DNA of 64,000 nt from NCBI RefSeq assembly GCF_000718255.1, contig NZ_JOFJ01000024.1, positions 1-64,000 on the forward strand. Direction: 5' to 3'. Under the pieces are notes generated by a model that saw only the letters and a list, made by a program, of their open reading frames with translations, ran no database searches and was not told where the DNA came from. The stretch comes from Spirillospora albida (GTDB taxonomy: Bacteria > Actinomycetota > Actinomycetes > Streptosporangiales > Streptosporangiaceae). Position numbers and translations under genes: made by a program. Shown here piece by piece: positions 1 to 7,264 of this stretch; positions within the stretch are counted from its first letter, which is position 1, and each line of letters opens with the position of its first letter.

Positions 1-160
1 GGACGCGACCCCTGACCCACCGCACATGCGCGCCGCCGACACGGCCAGCGAGTCCGGACGCGGCCTGTTCCTCGTCGACCAGTTCGCGCGCACGTGGGGA
101 GTCCGTCCGCTGGCCGGCAACGGCGGCAAGGTCGTCTTCGCGATCCTCGACCCCACGTGA
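1..160 (+). CDS. C-terminal end of an RsbW-like ATP-binding protein (partial)
   Basis: Only the last 52 codons are present, read from base 2 to the TGA at 158-160. They end in a G2-box-like SESGRGLFLVDQFA segment followed by a beta-strand region (GGKVVFAIL), as at the C-terminus of HATPase_c_2 proteins of the RsbW/SpoIIAB anti-sigma kinase type common in actinomycetes. Such proteins bind ATP and often regulate an anti-anti-sigma partner. The N-box and start lie outside the window, so partner and exact role cannot be assigned. Confidence 0.7.
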   Translation, partial: DATPDPPHMRAADTASESGRGLFLVDQFARTWGVRPLAGNGGKVVFAILDPT

Positions 161-292
161 AGTCGGGACAAAACGCGCAGGCGGGGCGGGACCGGTGTCC
201 TGGGAGGGTCCCGGCGAGAACAGGACCGGGGTACACGGCGCTCGGGACGCCGCGCAGCGTCTCATAGGGGACGCAAATCAACAAGGAGAAAC

Positions 293-871
293 ATGATGCG
301 CAGGTCCCTTCTCGTCCCCGCCGTGCTGGCGGTCGCCCTCACCAGCGCCTGCACGGTCAACCTCGGCGACCTCGGCGCCAAAGTGGAACGGGACAAGGTG
401 GAGGAGCAGGTGAGCACCCGGCTCGCGTCGCAGCTCGGCGGGACGCCGCGGTCGGTGACCTGCCCCGGCGACCTCAAGGGCGAGGTCGGCGCCAAGCTCC
501 AGTGCTCGCTCGTCACCGCCGCCGGCGAGACGCAGGACGTCGCCGTCAACGTCACGTCCGTGGAGGGCTCGACCGTCAAGTTCGACATCAAGTCGACCCC
601 GCGGTCCTCGCCGACGCCGACCCAGTCGACGCCGTCGAACGTGCCCGCCGTCGAGCGGAACGTGCTGGAGCCGCGGATCTCGGAACTGCTGACCCCCTCG
701 CTGGGCGCGGCCCCGAAGTACGTGGTGTGCCCGGAGAACCTCCGCGGTGTGCCCGGCGTCACGATGCAGTGCCAGCTGGTCGACCAGGGCGGCGTGGAGC
801 GGCAGGTCCTCGTGACGGTCACGTCGGTGGTCGGCACCACGGTCAACTTCAACCTGAAGCTGCTCAGCTGA
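293..871 (+). CDS. Lipoprotein with two tandem DUF4333 domains
   Basis: A 192-residue exported protein. The N-terminus is a short signal peptide ending in a lipobox-like TSAC, so a lipid-anchored extracellular protein is likely. The mature part holds two homologous DUF4333 units, about residues 33-100 and 120-192. Each starts with a helical VE..V segment, has a Cys pair (VTCPGDL...LQCSL; VVCPENL...MQCQL) and ends in a strand motif (VTSVEG, VTSVVG). A Ser/Thr/Pro linker separates them. AAGGAG at 283-288 precedes two adjacent ATGs (293 and 296); the second has the better spacing. DUF4333 has no known biochemical function. The doubling within one chain is discussed as a finding. Confidence 0.85.
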   Translation: MMRRSLLVPAVLAVALTSACTVNLGDLGAKVERDKVEEQVSTRLASQLGGTPRSVTCPGDLKGEVGAKLQCSLVTAAGETQDVAVNVTSVEGSTVKFDIKSTPRSSPTPTQSTPSNVPAVERNVLEPRISELLTPSLGAAPKYVVCPENLRGVPGVTMQCQLVDQGGVERQVLVTVTSVVGTTVNFNLKLLS

Positions 872-900
872 GCCGCCGCGCGAGGTATCGTCCTCTTGAG

Positions 901-919
901 TGATAGGGGACGACTATCA
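901..919. promoter_or_regulatory. OxyR-type operator at the oxyR start
   Basis: TGATAG-N7-CTATCA is a perfect 6-bp inverted repeat. It contains ATAG-N7-CTAT at 903-917, the half-site form of the classic OxyR consensus. It overlaps the purine-rich stretch (905-910) serving as ribosome-binding site for the oxyR gene, so autoregulation is the simple reading. A possible -10 (TATCGT, 886-891) lies just upstream. Confidence 0.6.
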
Positions 920-930
920 GTAGGCCGACG

Positions 931-1845
931 GTGGCGCAGTTGCGGGCGTTCGCCGCGCTCGCGGAGCACCTGCACTTCCGGGACGCGGCGGCCGCCCTGC
1001 GGATGAGCCAGCCCGCTCTGTCGGGGTCGGTGGCCGCCCTCGAGGACGCCCTCGACACCAAGCTGGTCGAGCGGACCACCCGCAAGGTGCTCCTGACTCC
1101 CGCCGGGGAGCGGGTGGCCCGCCGCGCCGAGATCGTCCTCGCCGAGCTGGACCGGCTCGTCGAGGAGGTCCAGGCGGTGCGGGGGCCTCTCGTCGGGCCG
1201 CTGCGGGTCGGGGTGATCCCCACCGTGGCGCCCTATCTGCTGCCGGTCGTCCTGCCCCGGCTCGCGGACGAGTACCCCGAGCTGGCGCTGGCGGTCCGCG
1301 AGGACCAGACGCAACCGATCGTCACCGAGCTCCTCGCCGGACGGCTCGACGTGGTGATCATGGCGCTGCCCTCGCCGCTTCCGGGGGTGACGGAACTCCC
1401 CCTGTACGACGAGGACTTCGTGCTGGTGGCCCCCTCGTCGTTCGATCTTCCGGCCTCCCCCGTCCCCCGGGAGATCCTGGGGAAGCTCGATGTGATCTTG
1501 CTGAACGAGGGGCACTGCCTGCGTGACCAGGCCCTGGACGTGTGCCGGGAGGCGGGGGCGCGCGCGGCCGCCGCCACCTATGCCACGAGCCTCGCCACCC
1601 TCGTGCAGCTGGTCTCCGGGGGGCTCGGCGTGACGCTCGTCCCGGAGACGGCCCTTCCGGTGGAGACGCGGCGGGCGCCCGGCCTGGCGCAGTACCGGTT
1701 CGCGCCGCCGGCGCCGTTCCGGCGGATCGGCCTGGCCTACCGGACGACCTCGCCCCGGACGCCGGAGTTCGAGGTGCTCGCGGAGAGTATTCGCGCCGCG
1801 GTGGGAATGCACAACGGTGCGGCATCCGTTCTACACCGTGAGTGA
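931..1845 (+). CDS. oxyR: LysR-family peroxide sensor OxyR
   Basis: A 304-residue LysR regulator with an N-terminal winged HTH (about 5-62, including MSQPALSGSVAALE) and a periplasmic-binding-fold effector domain. It has the OxyR signature GHCLRDQALDVC, with Cys196 and Cys205 spaced nine residues apart as for the redox pair C199/C208 of E. coli OxyR. It should therefore sense peroxide by disulfide formation. The only standard in-frame start is GTG931, but family-like sequence (SRPT-VAQLRAF) continues upstream. The AGGGGA at 905-910 is about 20 nt from GTG and only 5 nt from an in-frame ATC at 916, so the real start may be non-canonical. No ahpCD or catalase gene is adjacent in this window. 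Confidence 0.9.
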   Translation: MAQLRAFAALAEHLHFRDAAAALRMSQPALSGSVAALEDALDTKLVERTTRKVLLTPAGERVARRAEIVLAELDRLVEEVQAVRGPLVGPLRVGVIPTVAPYLLPVVLPRLADEYPELALAVREDQTQPIVTELLAGRLDVVIMALPSPLPGVTELPLYDEDFVLVAPSSFDLPASPVPREILGKLDVILLNEGHCLRDQALDVCREAGARAAAATYATSLATLVQLVSGGLGVTLVPETALPVETRRAPGLAQYRFAPPAPFRRIGLAYRTTSPRTPEFEVLAESIRAAVGMHNGAASVLHRE

Positions 1846-1965
1846 TGACCGATCGTGGTCAGCGTTCGCCAGTATCGAGCACCCGATCGGTGTGACCTCT
1901 CGTGCCGCAATTGCTAACGTCGTGTGGTCGCACCGCTCCCGTGTGTGAACATCCGTTGGAGTGCC

Positions 1966-2871
1966 GTGAAACTGCTCGCCGCCACCCTGCTCGCCGCGCT
2001 GGTCCCCGCCGCGGCACCCGCCGTCCAGGAGGCGCCCGCCGCCCGGCCGTCGGCGACCGCCCGGCAGGCTTCCGAGCTGTGCGATCCCTCGACCGCCCGG
2101 GTGCGGACGGGTTCGGCGCACCGTGATCACAACGAGGTCACCGCGGCGGAGGCCGCCGCCGTCGACCGCGAGCTGGCCCGGCTCCGGCCCGGCACGGTGA
2201 CGCGGGCGCGGATCACCGTCCCGGTGTACTTCCACGTCCTGCACTACGGGGCGCAGGGCAAGCTGTCCAAGAAGGCGATCAACGGGCAGATGCGCGTGTT
2301 GAACGCCTCGTACGCGGGCACCTACGGCGGCGCCGACACCGGCATCACATTCCAGCTGAAGGGGATCACCCGGACGGACAAGAAGTCCTGGTTCCGCAAC
2401 CCCGAAGGATTCGAGCGGATCTTCAAGGCGCAGCTGCACAAGGGCGGCCCGCGGACCCTCAACCTCTACAGCGCGAAGATCCCCGGCGAGCTGCTCGGCT
2501 GGGCGACGTTCCCGTGGCGGTACAAGGCCAAGCCCAAGCAGGACGGCGTGATCATCCACTACGGCAGCATCCCGGGCGGGTCGATCGCCCACTTCAACCT
2601 GGGGTACAGCGCCACCCACGAGGTCGGGCACTGGCTCGGGCTGTACCACACCTTCCAGGACGGCTGCGGGGGCAAGGGCGACCGGGTGGCCGACACGCCG
2701 CCCGAGCGCGACCCCACCAACGGCTGCCCGACCGGCAAGGACACCTGCACCGCGCCCGGGGTCGACCCCGTCCACAACTTCATGGACTACGGGTTCGACG
2801 AGTGCATGACGGAGTTCACCGCCGGCCAGGCCGCCCGCGTCCGCCAGATCTGGTCGGCCTACCGCGCCTGA
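1966..2871 (+). CDS. Secreted zinc metalloprotease, M43 (pappalysin-like)
   Basis: A 301-residue secreted protease. A hydrophobic Ala/Leu signal peptide covers about residues 1-25, followed by a propeptide-like region. The catalytic core has the zinc motif HEVGHWLGLYH (His218, Glu219, His222, His228) and a downstream Met-turn FMDYGFDECM around Met273, both diagnostic of family M43 (MEROPS clan MA(M)). Paired cysteines near 234, 254, 261 and 280 fit extracellular disulfides. GTG1966 was chosen because it opens directly into the signal peptide and follows GGAG; an upstream in-frame GTG at 1924 would add 14 residues. The substrate is unknown. Confidence 0.9.
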   Translation: MKLLAATLLAALVPAAAPAVQEAPAARPSATARQASELCDPSTARVRTGSAHRDHNEVTAAEAAAVDRELARLRPGTVTRARITVPVYFHVLHYGAQGKLSKKAINGQMRVLNASYAGTYGGADTGITFQLKGITRTDKKSWFRNPEGFERIFKAQLHKGGPRTLNLYSAKIPGELLGWATFPWRYKAKPKQDGVIIHYGSIPGGSIAHFNLGYSATHEVGHWLGLYHTFQDGCGGKGDRVADTPPERDPTNGCPTGKDTCTAPGVDPVHNFMDYGFDECMTEFTAGQAARVRQIWSAYRA

Positions 2872-2892
2872 CCGGCGGGAATGCCCGCCGGT
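2871..2892. terminator. Hairpin between convergent genes
   Basis: A perfect 9-bp stem (ACCGGCGGG / CCCGCCGGT) with a 4-nt loop begins at the protease stop codon and lies just beyond the stop of the convergent GMC oxidoreductase gene. There is no U-tract, as is usual for actinomycete terminators. Confidence 0.65.
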
Positions 2893-2902
2893 GGGCGGCG
2901 TC

Positions 2903-4654
2903 CTAGGTGATGTCGACGATCGGGAGGTTCAGCGCTCCCGGCGCCCCCGCCGGGACGACCGGGTTCTTCGGCGGCACGGCGTTCAGCCTCCGGTAGCCGT
3001 GGCCCAGCTCGGGGCGGGCGTCCGGCTCGCCCTTGTTGGGCCACAGCGACATCGCCCGCTCCGCCTGCGCGGTGATCGTCAGGGACGGGTTCACGCCGAG
3101 GTTCGCCGAGATCGCCGAGCCGTCGACGACGTGCAGGCCCGCGTGCCCGTAGACGCGGTGGTAGGCGTCGATCACGCCGGTCTCCGGGGAGTCGCCGATC
3201 GCGCAGCCGCCGAGGAAGTGCGCGGTCATCGGGACGTCGAACAGGTCGCCCCAGCCGCCGCCGGGCATCCCGCCGATCTCCTCGGCGATGAGGCGGGTCG
3301 CCTCGTGCCCCTCCGGGATCCACGTCGGGTTCGGCTCGCCGTGCCCGGCGCCCGCGCGGACGTCCCAGCCGAACGGGCCGCGCTTCGGCCGCAGCGTGAT
3401 CGAGTTGTCGCGGGTCTGCATGACGAGCGCGATGACCGTCCGCTCGGACCAGTGCCGGACGTCGAACAGCTGGATGAGGTCCTGCGGCCGCCGGAGGATC
3501 TCCTTGCCGAACTTCAGGATGCGGGGGGTGTGCTTCCCGCCGGGCTCGTCGCCGTCCACGAGGAGCGTCTGGAGCATCGCGAGCAGGTTGGAGCCGCGCC
3601 CGTAGCGGACGGGCTCGATGTGGGTCTCCGGCGTCGGATGGAACGACGACGTGATCGCGACGCCCTGGGAGAAGTCGGGGCCGGGCTGCCCGTTGCGCCG
3701 GCCGCCGCCGAGGATCGCCTCGGAGTTCGTCCGGGTCAGCGCGCCGAGCCGGTCCGACAGCCGCGGCAGCCGGCCGGTCGACTTCAGCTTGTGCAGCAGC
3801 TTCTGCGTCCCGTACGTGCCCGCGGCGAACACGACCTGCTCGCAGGTGAACGTCTTGCGGTTGCGGCCGAGCGACCCCGTCCGGACGATCTGCACCTCGT
3901 ACCCGCCGCCGGGCAGCGGCGTCACCTTCGTGACGCGGCTGAGCGGCATGACCTTCGCGCCCGCCTTCTCGGCGAGGTACAGGTAGTTCTCGGTGAGCAT
4001 GTTCTTCGCGCCGTGCCGGCAGCCGACCATGCACTCGCCGCACTCGGTGCAGCCCTTGCGACGCGGCCCGGCCCCGCCGAAGTACGGGTCGTCGCTCTCG
4101 ACGCCGCCGCCGTCGCCGAAGTAGATCCCGACGGGCGTCTTGACGAACGTGTCGGCCTTGCCCATCCGCTCCGCGACCCGCTTGATCACCTTGTCGGCCG
4201 CGGTGATCGTCGGGTTCCGGACGACCCCCAGCATCCGCTTCGCCTGCTCGTAGTAGGGCGCGAGCTCGGCCTGCCAGTCGGTGATGTGCGCCCACTGCCG
4301 GTCCTTGAAGAACGGCGCCGGCGGGACGTACAGCGTGTTGGCGTAGTTGAGGGAGCCGCCGCCGACGCCCGCCCCGGCGAGCACCATGACGCGGCTGGCC
4401 TTCTCGCCCCGGATGAAGTGGATCCGCTGCATCCCGGTGAGGCCCAGCGCGGGTGCCCAGATGTAGCGGGACACGCGCCAGTTCGTCTTCGGCAGCGCCG
4501 CGTACCGCGCCCCGGGCGGGCCGCCCGGGTTCGTGTCGAAGCGGCGGCCCGCCTCGATGACGCCGACCTTGTAGCCCTTCTCGGTGAGGCGCAGCGCCGA
4601 GACGCTGCCGCCGAACCCCGAGCCGATGACCAGGACGTCGAAGTCGTGCTTCAC
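2903..4654 (-). CDS. GMC-family FAD oxidoreductase, ChoD-type
   Basis: A 583-residue flavoprotein. The Rossmann FAD motif GSGFGG (11-16) follows the start. A second FAD contact region is AGAGVGGGSLNYANT (93-107), and the C-terminal GMC region holds AHFLGGC and NPSLTITAQAERA. Residues 202-212 carry CxxCxxCxxxC (C202, C205, C208, C212), resembling a ferredoxin [4Fe-4S] motif. It corresponds to M. tuberculosis Rv3409c (ChoD) by sequence type and by its place beside guaB3/guaB, but cholesterol oxidase activity of that clade is disputed and the substrate is unproven. GTG4654 was chosen because the flavin motif starts immediately. It lies 17 nt after the SSADH stop and is probably co-transcribed. 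Confidence 0.85.
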   Translation of the reverse strand: MKHDFDVLVIGSGFGGSVSALRLTEKGYKVGVIEAGRRFDTNPGGPPGARYAALPKTNWRVSRYIWAPALGLTGMQRIHFIRGEKASRVMVLAGAGVGGGSLNYANTLYVPPAPFFKDRQWAHITDWQAELAPYYEQAKRMLGVVRNPTITAADKVIKRVAERMGKADTFVKTPVGIYFGDGGGVESDDPYFGGAGPRRKGCTECGECMVGCRHGAKNMLTENYLYLAEKAGAKVMPLSRVTKVTPLPGGGYEVQIVRTGSLGRNRKTFTCEQVVFAAGTYGTQKLLHKLKSTGRLPRLSDRLGALTRTNSEAILGGGRRNGQPGPDFSQGVAITSSFHPTPETHIEPVRYGRGSNLLAMLQTLLVDGDEPGGKHTPRILKFGKEILRRPQDLIQLFDVRHWSERTVIALVMQTRDNSITLRPKRGPFGWDVRAGAGHGEPNPTWIPEGHEATRLIAEEIGGMPGGGWGDLFDVPMTAHFLGGCAIGDSPETGVIDAYHRVYGHAGLHVVDGSAISANLGVNPSLTITAQAERAMSLWPNKGEPDARPELGHGYRRLNAVPPKNPVVPAGAPGALNLPIVDIT

Positions 4655-4671
4655 GGGGGGCACCTGTCCTC

Positions 4672-6249
4672 TTACTTGATACGGAGCTTCTTCATGACCT
4701 TGATGCCGGTGGACATGACGTCCGCGAACTTCTCGTAGCCCACGGCCGCGGGGGGCTCGAGGTCCATGAAGTGCTGGCTCGCGACCGTCTGCACCTCGGT
4801 GAACTTGAGGATCCCCTCGGCGCCGTGGCGGCGGCCGACGCCGGACTGCTTCATGCCGCCCATCGGGGCGTCGTAGGACGCGAACGCCGCGCCGTACCCG
4901 TCGTTGATGTTGACGGTGCCGGCCTGGACGCGGGCGGCGATGCGGCGCCCCCGCGCGACGTCCTTCGTCCAGATGGACGCGTTGAGGCCGTAGGCGGTGT
5001 CGTTGGCGCGGGCGACGACCTCGTCCTCGTCGCGGAACCGGTAGACGGACACGACCGGCCCGAACGTCTCGTTCGCGCACAGGTCCATGTCGCCGTTGAC
5101 GTCCGCGAGGATCGTCGGCTCGTAGAAGAGGGGGCCGATGTCCGGGCGGGCCTTGCCGCCCGCGAGGACGGTGGCGCCCGCCTCGACGGCCTGCTCGACG
5201 TGCCGGCTGACGGCCTCCAGCTGGCGGGCGTGGGTGAGCGAGCCCATCTCGGCCTCGAAGTCGAGGCCGGTGCCGAGCTTCATCGCCTTGGTGAGCTCGG
5301 CGAAGCGCGCCACGAAGCGGTCGTAGACGTCCTCGTGGACGTACATCCGCTCGATCGAGATGCACAGCTGCCCGGCGTTGGTGAAGCAGGCGCGCATGGC
5401 GCCCCGGGCGGCCCGCTCGATGTCGGCGTCCGCCAGGACGATCATCGGGTTCTTGCCGCCGAGCTCCAGGGAGTAGCCGACGAGCCGGGGCGCGACCTTG
5501 GCGGCGATGGCCCGGCCGCCTCCGGTCGAGCCGGTGAACGACACGTAGTCGGCGTCGTCGATCAGCGGGTCGCCGATGTCGGCGGGGTCGCCGACGACGA
5601 TCTGCCACAGGTCGCGGGGCAGCCCGAGCGCGACGAGCAGGTCGAGCACCCACAGGCTGGACAGGCACGTCTGCGTGTCCGGCTTGTGGATCACGGCGTT
5701 CCCCGCCATCAGCGCGGGCGCGATGTCGCTGGCGCCGAGCGAGAACGGGTAGTTCCAGGGGGCGATGAGCGCGACGACGCCCTTCGGGTGGCGCAGCTCC
5801 TGGACGCGGGTGACGCCCGGCATCATGCCCTTGCGGCGGCGGGGCTTCAGCAGGCCGGAGGCGCGGCGGGCGTAGTAGAGGGAGCAGAGCGCCACGTCCA
5901 GGAACTCCTCCATGGCGTGGCGGCGGGCCTTGCCCGTCTCCAGCTGGATGACGTCCAGGATCTCCTCGCGCCGGTCGACGAGCGCGTCGGCGAGCCGCAG
6001 GAACGGCTTGACCCGCTCGGAGACGGGCTTGGCCGCCCAGGCCCGCTGCGCCTCGCGCGCCCGCGCGTAGGCGGCGCGGACGTCGTCGGCGGTGGACACC
6101 GGCACGGTCGCGAGCGGCTCGCCGGTGAAGGGGGTCGGGATCGTCACGGTGGCGGCGCCCTCGGAGGCGACGTGGGACGCCAGCCGGTCGAGGAGGGTCT
6201 GCGGAAGCGTGTGCGTCGTCTCGCCTGCGGCGGCCGTCGGGGTTGCCAT
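4672..6249 (-). CDS. Succinate-semialdehyde dehydrogenase (NAD(P)+), aldehyde dehydrogenase superfamily
   Basis: A 525-residue ALDH that should oxidise succinic semialdehyde or a related aldehyde to the acid with NAD(P)+. Visible motifs are the cofactor-fold APWNYPF, FTGSTGGGR, the general-base Glu in LELGGKNP and the catalytic Cys in NAGQLCISIERM. The C-terminal segment after PMGGMKQSGVGRRHG is typical of GabD2-like SSADHs. It is the first gene of an operon with the GMC oxidoreductase. No Shine-Dalgarno is visible, but TAGTGT lies 6 nt before the ATG, suggesting a leaderless mRNA. The substrate is inferred from family resemblance only. Confidence 0.85.
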   Translation of the reverse strand: MATPTAAAGETTHTLPQTLLDRLASHVASEGAATVTIPTPFTGEPLATVPVSTADDVRAAYARAREAQRAWAAKPVSERVKPFLRLADALVDRREEILDVIQLETGKARRHAMEEFLDVALCSLYYARRASGLLKPRRRKGMMPGVTRVQELRHPKGVVALIAPWNYPFSLGASDIAPALMAGNAVIHKPDTQTCLSSLWVLDLLVALGLPRDLWQIVVGDPADIGDPLIDDADYVSFTGSTGGGRAIAAKVAPRLVGYSLELGGKNPMIVLADADIERAARGAMRACFTNAGQLCISIERMYVHEDVYDRFVARFAELTKAMKLGTGLDFEAEMGSLTHARQLEAVSRHVEQAVEAGATVLAGGKARPDIGPLFYEPTILADVNGDMDLCANETFGPVVSVYRFRDEDEVVARANDTAYGLNASIWTKDVARGRRIAARVQAGTVNINDGYGAAFASYDAPMGGMKQSGVGRRHGAEGILKFTEVQTVASQHFMDLEPPAAVGYEKFADVMSTGIKVMKKLRIK

Positions 6250-6255
6250 GGATGC

Positions 6256-6261
6256 ACACTA
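6256..6261 (-). promoter_or_regulatory. Probable -10 box of the leaderless SSADH-GMC transcript
   Basis: On the minus strand TAGTGT is followed by 6 nt and the ATG of the SSADH gene, with no ribosome-binding site. No good -35 hexamer is seen. The rest of the 289-bp divergent spacer to tetR (6250-6538) holds the palindrome at 6425-6439 and no gene. Confidence 0.5.
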
Positions 6262-6424
6262 TGACCCACCGGCCATATCTGGCTACCTGCAAGTAACGGT
6301 GTGCTTTGGGTGATATCCGCTACTCCGTTGCACGTCATTCGACGGAAGGTGATAACCGGAACTCGGCTGGAGCGATCCAAAGACAACGGAGTCAGCAACC
6401 CGGTGGCCTGTCATGACGCTCCGG

Positions 6425-6439
6425 TGTATCCCGGATACA
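6425..6439. promoter_or_regulatory. TetR-type palindromic operator
   Basis: TGTATCC-C-GGATACA is a perfect 7+1+7 palindrome, 100 bp upstream of the tetR ATG and about 175 bp upstream of the divergent SSADH start. Size, symmetry and position fit a TetR-family operator for autoregulation, possibly also controlling the divergent operon. Confidence 0.6.
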
Positions 6440-6538
6440 GAGGGAGAAACCGGCGTCCACCCCCGGCCGCTCCGGCGTCCGCTGCCGCCCGTCCGGGCAC
6501 CCCGGGGCGCGCGCCCGCATGCCTGGAGGAACGCGCAC

Positions 6539-7204
6539 ATGAACGACGCCCCCGCCACCGCAGGCGACCCGGCGGACGCGAGCGGCAGCCCACGCGCCCG
6601 GCGAGCCCGCCGGGAGCAGACCCGCGACGCCCTGCTCGGCGCCGCCGAACGGCTCTGGGCGGAACGCGGCATCCACGGAGCCTCACTGGACGACATCGCC
6701 GCCGCGGCCGGCCTCACCAAGGGCGCCGTCTACTCCAACTTCGCGGGCAAGACCGACCTGCTCCTCGCCCTCCTCGACCGCTTCACCCGCGACCGCGCCG
6801 GCATCGACGTCTGCGCCGAACTCCACGCCGCCGCCCAGCCCCAGGACGAACCCGGCGGCCCCGCCGGACGCGCCCCCCGGCACGACCCGGCCGACCGCGC
6901 CCGCCTCCCCGCGCTGCTGCTCGTGGAGTTCTGGCTCTACGGGATGCGCGACTACGCCGCCGGCTGGCGCATCGCCGACTGGTACGCCGAACGCCGCGCC
7001 CGCATGGCGGAGGACCTGGCCGGGGACGGCACGGAACGCGCGGCGGCCGTCCCCCCGGAAGCCGTCGCCCCGGACGAGCGGGCCGCCCTCGCCATGGCGC
7101 TCGACCTGGGGCTCGCGTTCCAGCACCTGCTCGACCCCGACCGCGTCCCGGCCGACCTGTACTCGACGGGCCTGAACCTGATGCTGCGCCGGTCCGCCGG
7201 CTGA
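6539..7204 (+). CDS. TetR-family transcriptional repressor
   Basis: A 221-residue regulator. The N-terminal HTH (about 26-72) contains SLDDIAAAAGLTKGAVYSNFAGK, a textbook TetR recognition helix. The C-terminal half is a diverged helical ligand and dimerisation domain. ATG6539 is preceded by GGAGGA at 6525-6530; an in-frame ATG at 6413 would lie before the palindrome and is rejected. It is divergent to the SSADH-GMC operon, its most likely target besides itself. The ligand is unknown. Confidence 0.88.
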   Translation: MNDAPATAGDPADASGSPRARRARREQTRDALLGAAERLWAERGIHGASLDDIAAAAGLTKGAVYSNFAGKTDLLLALLDRFTRDRAGIDVCAELHAAAQPQDEPGGPAGRAPRHDPADRARLPALLLVEFWLYGMRDYAAGWRIADWYAERRARMAEDLAGDGTERAAAVPPEAVAPDERAALAMALDLGLAFQHLLDPDRVPADLYSTGLNLMLRRSAG

Positions 7205-7207
7205 ACG

Positions 7208-7247
7208 GGAACGGGCCGCGCGGCCGTGAAGCCGCGCGGCCCGTTCC
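7208..7247. terminator. Strong bidirectional terminator
   Basis: A perfect 17-bp stem with a 6-nt loop (cgtgaa) starts 3 nt after the tetR stop and ends 17 nt from the stop of the convergent PLD-fold gene. It is among the strongest simple hairpins in the window. Confidence 0.85.
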
Positions 7248-7264
7248 GGCGCCGAGCGCCGGGC

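Noticed and set aside
262..1812. 516-codon ORF antisense to the DUF4333 lipoprotein and oxyR
   Set aside because: Arg/Pro/Gly-rich product, antisense to two clear genes; a GC-bias shadow.
2903..6292. 1129-codon minus ORF suggesting an ALDH-GMC fusion
   Set aside because: The N-terminal part is in a different frame from the real SSADH; GMC begins at GTG4654. No fusion.
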